Part shown: piece after piece, positions 1 to 13,268 of the stretch
Layout of the letters: every line of letters begins with the position of its first letter
Numbering within the stretch: the first letter of the stretch is position 1
Assembly: GCA_023231475.1 (NCBI GenBank)
Contig: JALJEE010002185.1
Coordinates: 99,519 to 163,518, forward strand
DNA from: Seison nebaliae
Taxonomy: Eukaryota; Rotifera; Pararotatoria; Seisonacea; Seisonidae
DNA: 64,000 nucleotides
Reading direction: 5' to 3'
Made by a program: the position numbers and the translations under genes
Notes under the pieces: generated by a model
The model's input: only the letters and a program-made list of their open reading frames with translations
What the model was told of the DNA's origin: nothing
Database searches by the model: none

Positions 1-3000
1 GTTGATGGTAGAAGAATGAATGATTAATAAAAAATTGTACTTATATCTATAACAAAACTGACAATGATAAGGAGAATTGAAGAACCGTTCCAGATTCAAA
101 GAGAAACATTGAAGTAAGTTCAATTTTTGAGAAATGGCAGTGTAATGTGACCATTAAACTTAAATAAATCATTAAATATCTTTGTGTACAATTCTTTTCC
201 GTTTCCGAATGATAATTATTCGAGTTCTCTCTAAATGTCATATTTCTCCGATTGTTATGTAGTGGAAATGTTGAAGTTGGTGAGACGAGCACAGTTTTTG
301 TTAAACATTAATTTAAGCTTTATCGCTTCATAGTGAATGCAGTCATATCAACATTACCCACAAAATGTTTATTATAAATAAAAATGATTATATATCTTCA
401 CATAAAAACCTTTTAAAACTCATTGACAGTCTATTGTGATAAATGTTGAGAATGTGAGTTGTTCTTTTATAATTGTGTTGATGGGAAAATTAATTTGTTT
501 CCAGTCATTAAGCTCAATAGACTTCCAATCAACAGAAAACAAATAAGTTATATGTACTAAAAACTACTATCTAAATCTCACTACAATAGAAAAATGTATA
601 TACTACTGCCATTGAAGTTCAAGTAAATACAATATAAAATGCTGTTTTCTACATCTAATTTTGGAGAATGAAAGAATTTATAGAATATTCTCTACTTTAC
701 ATGAATGTTATGATATTTGTTAATAACAATGTTTATCTATTCGTTCCGCATTTATTCGATTAGTGTATTGACCGACATAATTCCGTCGACTTCCTAACTT
801 ACAGTTATTAGATGCATTGGAAAGATTGAGGTGAAAGATGTTTTATTTCGGATCTTATTTCTAATATAATATCGAGTGGAACTGTTGTAATTTCGATTCT
901 AATGGAATATGAGACTAATTAAGATATTGGTGATAGGAAAGATATTTAGATATATATATTTATGTATAGTTATACCTATTATATAGTATATGTCTCTAAC
1001 CAAACAACTGACTGTGAGTCGAATTATATTGAATGATAATAATGAAATATAATAATATGTAACTTATCGGTATGAATTGAATAATAATTGTTTATCTACC
1101 GACAGCATTTGCAATAGAGTTGCTTTGAACAGAAATAAATTTCCTCTATGAAATTTTCTTTAAAAAACAACTTAATTTTTATCCTTTTTCTTCCTTTTCT
1201 TCATCTTACTTTCCCAATATTTGTTTTTCAGAATTAATAGGTCCAAAATCGAAAGCAAAAGCATTTCCTAATTCGTCCATCATTATTATTGGACATTTAT
1301 CGGCAAATATTGAGAATAACATTTCTAACTAAATTAAATTTATGAAAATAAAATCTATCTGATGGAATGGAACTCCTTCTAACTGGAGATAAAAATTGTA
1401 AGTTCAATAATTTCCAGGATTTTATGCGTTCATTTAGTAAGTCGCTGTTAAATAGGGAAACGGAAAAAAATTTAGCAGAATTTCCCAAATGCCAACTACT
1501 GTTAATTTGATAAAGAATTAAATATCAGGTTTCCAATCTCTCTAACTTATTATGTTTCATAAAGAAACATTATGTGAGACGATGTAATCATAGAAATCAT
1601 AATTATCAAAATCATAATCAAAACTGAAGAACTCTATAGTTTTTTTGGGGGGCATCCATAGTTGGAAATTATTCATAATTTTGCGTCATCCTAGATTTTT
1701 CAGTTTTTCTTATTCGTGTAAATATTCTCGATTAATTGTGTAGGTTTGTAATTATATAAATATTTGATATTTCCTATGGAAATCTTTTACCTCCTAAAGT
1801 CGTTTTGGGACGAAATATTGGAAAGAAAACTTTTCTGAAAACTTCTTTTTAGAGATCTTCACTTTCTTCACATAATCTCGTTAGTGCACAGAAGAGTATG
1901 TGTTATTATGAGTGAGATGTGTCTCATTTAAGAGATAAAAGAATGAAAATTTTCATTTTTAATTTATTTGTTCTAGTGCTGTTACATAATTGCGTTGAAG
2001 ACACATATCGATTATATCCATATGTATAATATTAGGGTATTATGATATCGATGATACTCATGGTAATTACACGAATAAGAGCAATGATAATAATCATCTT
2101 ATTAAACACATCGACATATACATATCAATCACTTCAACAAGCATAATATTAACAAGTGAAATATTCAAAAAGAAAAAAATTATTCATAAATTCCTTATAC
2201 CAAATAAATACAAGTAATTGAGTACAATCTATAATAGAGATTCTATATCATCATCGAGTACTACGTGTATATATAAATATTTGCATGGACATATGTATTC
2301 TAATATCAAATTAATTATTTTGGTAATTTTCCATTTTTTCACATACACATTTTGTCCGATCAATGTTTCGATAAGGCACTAATAGAAACTTCTCATTTAA
2401 GCAACCTCTACATTTAGTGAAGGTTGATATCCCGGAAGAACGTGCAATGGTTCTTCTAAGAACTTACAATTTTCTTTCAAAACAGTTTGGTAAAGAATTA
2501 CTAATTCAAAATCATTGTTTCAGAAGAATGCCTCTTCCCCGGTTCCAAAGATCACTTAAAGAAATGATGATATTGAATTGATAATTCTCAATCATAAAAG
2601 TTCTTTATATCTGTCTCAATTTTAATAATTTCAGTCCTATGATAATTAAAACATAATACTTACAGCTCAATTATATTAATCAAATGTATACAACGAAAAT
2701 AGTTAAAATAATGGTTAAGTAGATTTCATATTTACGTATCACCGAGAAGTAATGTTGCCTATTTAGAGATTTATTCACTTTTCATGTACTACAATCGAGT
2801 ATCTAGCGTATAAGTTAATAATATACCTTATCTTCAACCCTTTAAAACACTGAACATCACATATTCATCTTTTCTGAATTTGATATACACAACAATAACA
2901 ATAACAAGACGAACAACAACAACAACACCATTATCATCATCAATTGGAGTTAGTTTTTTCTACGTATGTGCAAAAGCTGAGAATTACCTCTTTTCAGATA

Positions 3001-6000
3001 TTTATTCAAAAAAAGAAATTCATTCTTTATCAATGACAGATAGGGATGAATAATAATTTGAGACTTTCGAGTCCTCTGAAAATCGAGATAACCGTATAAA
3101 TATGTATAATTACGATCGTGAGAGTTAGGTTATTGGAAGTTGTGGAAAATGTCGAATTGATAAAAACGGAATTATCGACCTTATTCAATTAAACGTTTTC
3201 CTTCTATTTTCCTCCATGTCTGTTCTCCAAAACGATTTTAGGAAATATTTGTTATCAATCTCCTATTTACTGTATATGGCTCATATTTAGTATGTAAAAT
3301 TATATAATTATGTACATAATATTCGTTACAGTTTTCATGTGGGATGTAAGGCAGCAATATATGTACATAGATGATGTATCATATACTCTTTACAATTGTA
3401 TATACATTACATTGTTTGGTTAAATGTCTTCTACGTCGGAACATTGTTCATATAAACTTATTTTGTGACGGTCCAAACACCAAATACATACCATATTCTC
3501 CCTAAAATTCTACATTGACTTTCATACACGACTCCGTATTTGTTCGAATTGATAAGGGTATTAAATATTTATCTTCATATGTCCATCCATCACGTTCACT
3601 ATCATCTCAATGTTTAATGTGTACTAGATTGAAAATAGTTGTGCCTTACTAACCATATTCTGGCACAGAACATACAATTTATGACTGTTTTATAATAAAT
3701 AACTTCAGTTCATAAATAAATGGAACATAATTCTATCATAGAACTTCTATGTCATGAAAGTACACCAATTATAATAGTTTCATATGTTTCTGATAAGTTC
3801 CTAAAAAACAAATTGTAGAACTTCGTTAATTGTATCATATTCTAACATTGGTTTACTCTTCAATTTCAGATCTCCATTCTTTTCGTTCGATTTCTTTTCC
3901 GAACAATTGACAAAAGTTAGACTTCCTATTTTGCCATATAAATTTGGAACGTTATATGTTAGTTAGAAGTTTTTCCGATTTAATGTTTGTTGAAAAGAAA
4001 AAATGAAAAGAAATTAATCATAATTTTTACTACCTATAATGTTACGTTCATTCTTATGATTTCAGTTAAAACAAATTTCTATATCGTATATCAAGATAAA
4101 ATTTAGTAAACATCACTCCTTTTATGCCAAGTCAATTAGTCACCAATGTTTAACAAATTTCAGAAATTTTCGTTAGAGTTCAGTAGATTAAGTTTTAACT
4201 AAACTTTTTCTTTGTCATAAAAAATTATTATTATTTCGATTATGAGTTGCTCAATCAAAGATAATTTACCAACTTTTACGAATAGAAAATAATAACACTA
4301 TTTTAAATATATTAACTACAATTCTCTTCCGTCATTTTATGATTTGTTGTCATACATTTGGTATGCATGTAGTTAGAAAATGTAGTAGTACAACATATCT
4401 CATTCGATATCATTTTGGCTTATATTATGTACATTTAATTCGGATCGTATATATATGTGTACGTTTATTTATAGGTATATCAATAGGATGTTTAAAGAAA
4501 GTAGAAAAACAAATATTATTTCATGTGGAATATGAACTATATGAGAAATTCGTATAATTCATATACTTTTTCATGTTCTCCCAACTAAGATTATTATGAT
4601 GTTACTTACGATTTTTTGAGTACTTAAGGCATTAGAGGACGGTTTCGTACTATTTAAATTTTCTTATTTGCTTGCTTCCCTTTGATAAAGTTTCTGTCGA
4701 ATCATACATTTATTCTTTCTACTCAATATTCCGAAAGTATCTATCTAATTTCACTGTTTTGCAGCAATAAACCGACTCCTACAACTCCTTACAGTAGCAA
4801 GATTTATTAGTTATCATGTCTATTATTATTTTTATCTATCCTATATGTAAACAATTTTCAAAGTTTTTACGCGTTCAAAGAAATTTATAATGTTACAATT
4901 AACGAAACTCGACCGTCATGTTCGATACACGCGAAATTTCCATAATTTTCCACTACAAATATTTTCTTTATGTAGATTAGTTTTTTGGATACTCTAATTT
5001 CTTATAATAATACTTTTCATATTGGTTTTTGTCACTGTTTCTATAGTTTTTTTTCGATAACACAATATTTTGATGAAAGAAGTAGGAATAAGTTTAATCT
5101 CAAATCCTTATCTACTATACACTAAATATATCCATGTATTTTTTAATTTTTCGTTTACATATATCTTCGAATTGGTTCATCTTATATCGACAATTCTCAA
5201 GGAAACTTTCAATTGCACTTAAATTTTTCATTTCAAAATTTATAGTAATTCTCATATATTTCCCTATGAGGTTTTCATTATATTACATTTCATGTCATTT
5301 TCCCCTTATATTAATATTAACACATAATACGTAACATAATAGAATCTATATTTTAGATCATCTCATTCGTATATCACAACATTAGTAAGCATTCACGGAT
5401 GTTGTTCGTAATTGCAATTTATTTTATTTACTGCCTAACACTTTATGTCATGCTTAAAACTATATATATAGAACCCAAAATACCAATACAAAGAGACCCA
5501 AATTGGTAGTTATCTCCTTTTTTCAGCTGTTCTATAATAATGGTGTGAACAATTCGAAACCAACAATTTTTGTAATTGTTAGACTAACATATAATATATT
5601 TGATACACATAGGAATTGGGAAATACATTTCTTATAAAATTAATAAATTATAAGATATGACATGTATTCCTAAATCGACTGTACTTATACAAATTGATTA
5701 TTTATTTTTAAGAATTTTATCAATATGAAAATAATTAGAAGGTAATAAAATATATATAGTTATAATATAAATTTAACTAACTATTATGCGACGTAAGTTA
5801 ATGTTTGTGACGGTCAAATTATAATGAATATAAATGACGTTTTATAATAATATCGTAAACAAAGTAAGAAGTTTATCATCAACATAACACGTTTCATGTT
5901 TAGGTAGTATACAACGACATCAATCTTATAATAAAACTAATACTGTAATACTTAATTTCAATAAACGTGTTTAAGCCCGGAAAGGTAAACATTATTCCAT

Positions 6001-9000
6001 TATTATAGAACAAAATAGAATTATTTCCATAATCTTCTACCATCGTTCAATTTGGCATATGTAATATAAAGTGAGTTCCTGCATCAATTAGCTACAACTT
6101 TGTAGTATGATGTATAAAGAAAATTTTTTTAATGTGGTTAATCTTCTACTTTTACTTTACAATTTATTTTACAATTTACCGTTTTATAGTTTTTAGCGAA
6201 AAATAATTTGGTAATATTTCAATTTATCACTATGATACTTACGAAGTGAATGGGAATCCTAACACAAATTTAAAACAAAGCTTATGTATTACGAAATCAT
6301 TTTAGCCATGATTTATACACTTTATACTTTTCAAATTAAGTTTTGTATTAATTATTAATACGGAATAATAAATTAAATACAATGATGTTTTCTTAATTGA
6401 CCAAATTCGTCAACGAATTTAAACTTCCCATTTAAATGATAAAGTACTTCGACAGTTTGGTAGAATAGAATGTGTTAATAATAAATAAATAAGTTGTCAT
6501 ACATTAGGTAAACCAAGATGATCCTTCTTAAATATTGAAATAAATTTTAATTGAAATGACACTAAATAGAAAGATTATAAGGGAAAATAATGGATAAATT
6601 ATAAAAAAATATTATTCTTAATATTTACTTTACCAAACTGATATTATGTATATAAATATGTGCAATGAATAAAAATATTTCGCCATCAGTTAAGATTTCA
6701 TCAGGTGGTTTCTGACCTGCATGCATAGATATATTTATGTTGGCTACGTGTTCATTACTCGATTAATGCAGTAAGGCATTAAATCAACAGTAATGATTGA
6801 TAATGCACATGGTGGTATGTTAGAAAATTCTGTTAGAAAAATTAGAAAATTATCATAATATGGAACATATTTTATAGTAATTCATTTTCGAAATAGAATT
6901 AATTGTCTCATCTCAATTTGTACATTTGGAAAAGAAATTTGCAAATTACATTCATTTCAGTGATGAACTATTTTATAATCATCCGAACTTTGATGCAGTG
7001 TAAAACAAATTGTTCATTTTATCGTGAGCGAAAGTGCATATCGCGAGATCCAGAAATATTAGTAGTTGAAGATAAAATATTCTTGAGAAGAATTGATGAA
7101 GTTGATATCACGATGTGAAATAATTTAGAGCTTATTAATTGTTTTAATCAATGAATGAAATATATGTTCCAATGCTCTCTTAACTGCTAAATTTATCAGA
7201 GTATGTTTTTATTCCAGATCAGCAACATTATTCGCACTACCCCCAAAAGAAAGATGTAAACGTTTAGTTAGATGGGTAATAAAGATAATAAACTAAAAAT
7301 AATACTAATAGTATTATTGAAATCATAAAAAGAAAAATCTTGAAAAATAATTGTTTTTTAGAGAGAAAAATTGAAAAATAAGAAGTTTTCCAAATTTTTC
7401 TCTTTTCTTGATTAAAATCGAGGTTCAATAACGTTCTTATCATATAGTACTGAACTTCTTCCCATATATACGTATACTGCGTTCAGAAATTTTAAAAACT
7501 ATCATAATACATGGTAAACCTGGCAAGCCTAATAATTTCTTCATAAATTTGAAAATCAACATAAATTAATTTATTTTTTATGAATGTAACAATTTCCTTT
7601 ATAGGCTAAAACATATGTCATTCGATTAGGAAAAGAAAGAATCAGTTTTTGAATTAATTCTTTCGGTCTTGGAGTCTTGAACAGTCGATGTTTTCTCCGT
7701 AAACCTGGCGACTCAACCAACCCTAGATCTCTTCTATGATTGTACATTTGCCCATCTCATAATCTTAATGCTCCTCACAAATATGCAAACTAATTATCGC
7801 TATTAGATTCTTTATTACTAAAAATTTTCTTCTGAGGAGTTAATGTTTGGTAAAAAAATCGTTCAATTCTCAATTTTTTGCAACCATCAAAGAAGGATCA
7901 ATCTTATTATGAAGTTAAAAAAGTTAGGAGTGCTTTAAGCTCGAACTTGCTTCGAATGGTTCATATTAGCTTCAAAATACAGAAAAATAAAAATATCTTT
8001 TTTCCGAAAGACTGTTAATAAGTAAATTTTTCTCCGAACTAAATTTGATTTATCATAGATTTTAATTGTTATCGAATAGAAAAAGATATGTATATATATC
8101 ATGATTTCTTGTCCGGGATTAACTATGCCTTTTCCTTACAGGAAAATATATTAAGTTTGTGCATGAATTAAATGTAATTTCTGTTAATCTATGTAATTTT
8201 TAACTTTGTTATAAAGAATTTTAGCGAAAGTAATCAAATCGCTGACTTCTCATCCCCTGTAAAAAAAGTAGTGAAATGTTGATTTCTTTAGCGCTCTAAA
8301 TGCTCATTTCCGCTCCAACTTTTTGCACTATGGAAACTTCCTAACTCTGATTCGATATTTTTTCCATCCACTGAATTTACTGTAATACAACTAATTTTAA
8401 ATGGGTGACGAATTTAGCAATTGGCCAAAAATATCTTAAAATTTACTTTCAAATTTGTTTCCGAATAACGAAGTCACCGAAACATTCTAAAACCGATGAC
8501 TTAATAACCATTTTATGGCTGACGTAAACACCAATGTTTACTTGAGAAATATTGGATTACTAAATTACCGGGTACGGAAAATTCTATATAGGTTGATATA
8601 CTTGAAAAAAGAAATAGCAACCAAATAATCTGATTCCGAAAACAGGATGAATGATAACAGTAGAGTAATAAAGTGAACCATGCCAAATAATTTGAGCAAG
8701 AAATTACAATATTTTGTTGACGACGAATGCTTTATTTTATATCTTACATATATGTCTAGATTTTCCATCCAGTAAACTCTCAAAAGTTTCAATACAAAAT
8801 AATTTAACGAGATTGAAGAATAAGAGAAAAAATGCGAAATGGATTAACTAGAAACTTTAGTATTACTATTCTATCAACAAGTTTTATGGGTCGTTAACGT
8901 TCCCCATATTTTACATACGTAATCAGATAAAAAATAATTGTTAATATACTAATCGGGTTTTTATTTTCTTATATCTAGTCACAATACATATACTGACAAT

Positions 9001-10600
9001 TGAACGACGTATTGAATCGTTTTATAAGGAGAATTGTTTATAAGAAAGTAGGACGAATAAAATGTTAGATTTTAACATGTACAAGGAATATTATTCGTTT
9101 GAAAACGAAATTAATGAATGTGAGATGTATTAATAATAGTAATAAGACGTATAATTAACCATATATCTACACATATCGTTATTTACCAGTTGATATTTAG
9201 GATCTTCTATCTCCAGATAATCATGTACACGTTTTATATTCGACGTTAAATTCTATAGATAATATCATCTACATTTTATTTCTTTTTCAAACATCGACAC
9301 ATAGTATACGTACACATATTCTTATTCGAATTCGAAATAGTAGATTGAAGAGGATACAATTAAAATGGCAAAGAAATCTTTTACAGTTATTTGCTTTAGT
9401 CACAGATGTTGAAATGTATAAAATTGGCTTCGAATGTATTAACAAATATCGAATAAGTAGTTGTATGTTTAGGATATACATTTTCATTTCGAAACATCAA
9501 CATACAAATTTAATACATAGACGTCTGCACATACACATCTTTCAATTGATTCAGTTGATTGTTCACACTAATTTTCTAGAAACTATTTATCTTCACTACC
9601 AATATCAAACTGCGTGTATAGTGCGTGTGTGCATATATTGATTGAAATGTTCAATAATATTTTATATAAATAATAATCAAAAAAAACCTCTTCCAATTTT
9701 ATGTTATTATGCGTTTATGTTACACTAATACATACCTGACCAACAATAATTACAATACATCTACTTTTTCATGATATTTTATTTATAGATTCTTTTTTTC
9801 ATTCAACTGCTCACCTTTTTGTTGATTGCTTCTCATTCTTCATCATCAATACTATAACATCAAATTGAGAAACCTTTCCCAAAAATGATCATAATGCTTC
9901 GAAGCATTATCTTTTTATCCATCTACCTCAGTTAAATGGTGAATGACTTTTACGACTCTTACGATCTGTGAGAACTTTTCTTTCGTATATTATAATTGTA
10001 ACATTTCCTGAAGTAACTTAGACTCTCAGACATTCAGTTGTAAGTTTATGGGAAGAAATTTTAAAGAAAAAAAAACAGTTAAATATATCTATTTACATAT
10101 AACAATAAATACATGGAAATATGCTAAATTGCTTTTTATTAGATTCTTTATGTCTTGATTAAATTTTCTTAGACAGTATAAATTTCCTCCATTTTTTTTG
10201 TCGTTTCTCATCGAACTATTTATGTATGAGTATAAAAAACTATTCATCTATTTTTACCATCTTTAATTTATTTACAGCTTCGTACATGTACAGCTCTACA
10301 TGATGAGGGAGTTCTCGATCAAATAATAAATGTGCACATACATTAAACTTTACTAAATATTTCCAAGTCTCTTTTATATTTGAAGAAAACAAACTTTGTT
10401 TTTTGTATATTGATCTCTTGAAATGGGGAATTTTGTTATGAATACTTATGTATCACCAAATTATGGGTCTGATTTATATCAAAATGAAAAAAAATTTTAA
10501 TTTTTTTAAAATCCATTTTTATGATTAAATGTTACGTATAATTAATATTTGACGATTCGTTTTTTTCATAGATTTATTCTACATATTATCCTCTTTTAGG
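1..10600. other. Gene-poor AT-rich region
   Basis: No open frame longer than about 100 codons occurs here. None of the short ones shows a family motif, a phase-consistent exon chain or a signal peptide. The sequence is AT-rich with short A/T runs. A perfect 20-bp palindrome lies at 9891-9910. It may hold regulatory DNA or 5' exons of the zinc-finger gene that follows, but I see no coding evidence. Confidence 0.6.
9891..9910. repeat. Perfect 20-bp palindrome
   Basis: The sequence ataatgcttcgaagcattat equals its own reverse complement, centred on ttcgaa. It lies about 690 bp upstream of the first ATG of the zinc-finger gene. It could be a dimeric protein-binding site or a chance palindrome. 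Confidence 0.5.
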
Positions 10601-12782
10601 ATGACATCATTGAAAGAATATTTTGATAAGTACCAACGACGGAATTATGATAGTGACCAAATTATAAACCTTTTACACAGTTAACATTTCTTCCTTCTCT
10701 TCTCTCATCATCGTCTAATTTGCAGAAAATTGCGTCACATCTCTCTACGCCGTGAAGGGATTGATATTCGAAGAATGGGTGGAACTTTTCGATGAATACA
10801 CTTGGATTGATCGTTTTGAACTGTTGAAACTGATCAAAGGTTATTTCGAAGAATGTCGTATCATTGATAATTGCACATTCTTCAAATATAATCAAATGTT
10901 GAATGTTGACGACGAACTTTATCGACAAGAAAAACGTTCGAGATATTCCTCAGACGATCATATCGATATTGAGAATCTGTTGAATGATCATAGTTTTGAT
11001 ATCGATCTAATCACAACACTTACTAAGAAGAAAAAAGAGGAAGAATTAGAAAATGGGAAAAATCAATATTTATGTTCTAATGACAAATTCATTCTGAAAT
11101 TACGTGATAAATGTTCCATCGATTTCATTAATAACGGTAAAATGATATCTGTAGATTTGATGCAATTCCCTTCCAATGGAAAGAATGGTCAATCGTCAAG
11201 TTTATATCAGAAATGGGAAGAATTTGATGAATTGAGATTAGCTCGTCATTTTCTTTCATCTTTCGACATGAGAATGTCAAACGTAGCAAATACTAAAGCA
11301 GGAAGGAAATATTATTATGTTTGCAAGAAAAAGGATTGTCGTTTCAAAGCGAAAATTGAAGAAAGATTAGGCGATGGTGTCAATATTCATACGGTAGTAT
11401 TATATTATAGTGGAAGACATTTCGGACATGAGGTACATTCTACCGATCTTCAACGGACATTTCTCCAATGGTTATCAACCGACAACAAAGAAGAATTCGA
11501 AAGGATATTACAACGAATTGGAATGAAAGAAATTTGTCGAGAGAAGATCGATGAAAATTCTCATAATACTTTATTTGATTGTTGCTATAATAATTGTACA
11601 TGCCAAATAAGAGTTGACGGGAAGAAAGATGAAGAAACTGATTTATTTTATGTCTGGAAATCAATGAATCATCAACATTCGTTAATTGATTTATCTGATC
11701 GACTGATATCGTCAGATGTGATAGAATTAACGAAAAAATTAGTTCATCAAAAAGAGACGATATCGAATATCGTCATTGAATTGGAAAGATATTTACACCT
11801 TCCACATCTCTCTCATTTTCATATCATCAGTCTCATTGAACCGATAGCAGAATCGTTGAATCTTTATCAAGACTACGAAATTCAATTGAATCAATTGAAA
11901 AAATTATGTCATCCGGTTATTCGTCATACTGCAACTAACTCAATTCTATCACAAACATCATCATTCACTGGAACGATTTCTTCATCAATGTCGTCGATGG
12001 TCAGACCAAAAATTATATCGCCACCACGACATCGTTCCAGTAACGTACTTTATCAACTTCTCCACGAATTTCCCAATTATGAAGTAGCGAAACTTTATGC
12101 GACGGATGAATGTCATACCAAATTGTTTCACGTAACGAGACATCCAATAAATGGGAAGAAATGTTTCTTCCAATGTCGTCATTTGAATTGTTCTTATCGA
12201 TTGAAATTATTTGCTTTAGAGAATGGACGATTTGGAGTTGCAGAAAATGGAGAACATAATCATCCGTTAACTGATATCAATATGAGGATAACTGAACCAA
12301 AAGTAAGAGAATCGATTATCGAATGGATGTCGAGTGGTTTCGGAATTTATGCTATTAAAAAGAAACTGATGGCATTATATGATTTCCCCGAATTATCTCG
12401 TACACAAATCCGATCGATTATTGATACTTATCGGCAATATCGATACAAACCAAATGAACATCGTGACGATATTGTAATAAATTCGATAGATAATAGATCG
12501 ATTGCAAGTGCGGAAAGTAAATGTGATAATACACCTGATAATGATGTTCATGATATGCTCGGATTAGATACTGACATAGAAGAAGATGTTCTTATTAAGA
12601 ATCAGAACTTAGATGGAGAAGAAGAAGAAGATGATGATGATGATGATGATAATCAAAGAAGAGAAAATGATGAAGAGGAAGAAGAAGATGATGATAGTGA
12701 AGATATGGAAATGATATCTCATCAGAATAATGTTATAAAAAAAGATGAAGTAATTTCATCCACTTTAATTTCATCTAATTAA
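10601..12782 (+). CDS. Triple WRKY/FLYWCH-like zinc-finger protein
   Basis: Two exons, 10601-10679 and 10726-12782, joined by a 46-nt intron (GTTAAC...TTGCAG), encode about 711 residues. Three degenerate copies of a zinc module occur: C226-x4-C231 with H258/H261, C312/C313 to C317 with H342/H344, and C510-x4-C515 with H537/H539. A short C pair followed 20-30 residues later by H-x(1-2)-H is the pattern of the WRKY/GCM/FLYWCH/MULE-associated fold. The tail (about residues 640-690) is a run of Asp and Glu encoded by GAT/GAA repeats. This suggests a DNA-binding nuclear protein. No transposase catalytic domain follows, so it is not an intact Mutator transposase. The ATG sits just after a ttttag, so an earlier exon is possible. 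Confidence 0.65.
12605..12705 (+). repeat. GAT/GAA repeat encoding Asp/Glu tract
   Basis: Imperfect GAA and GAT triplets inside the coding frame of the zinc-finger gene give an acidic low-complexity tail. Confidence 0.8.
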
Positions 12783-13268
12783 TTTACGATAAGTAAATTA
12801 TTTGATCTTCTATCAAAAAATTATTATCATATATTCACTGAAAAAACGATAATTAGATTTGATGAATTAATTTAATTCTGGTGATGATGTTTTCTTCAAT
12901 CACTTACTATTCTCAATATGCGGCAAATGACTCAATTAAATTTGATGAGATCGGATTAATAATAGAAATCGATTGAAATGAAATTCAATCCATTTGGATA
13001 AAATGATCAAATTTTTTATTATCGAAAATTCGATTTTATCACTTCTTTATTACTTTTCCCATTTCGAAAAAAAATTTATTATTATTTTCCACTTATTCCA
13101 TTGATTCTAATTCCATAAACAAATCTGTTTTTTTTTTATAGAGAAATTGTTATAAAAATCTTTTAATTAAAAAATTCTCCATAGAATTCTTTGTAAATTT
13201 TTAAATTTTCCCGATACGTTAAAGGAATTTATTAAGAAGAATAATTTATTTTAATTTTGATCGAATCT

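Noticed and set aside
10601-12782. Intact Mutator-like transposase
   Set aside because: No DDE catalytic domain or terminal inverted repeats are seen; only the zinc modules are present.
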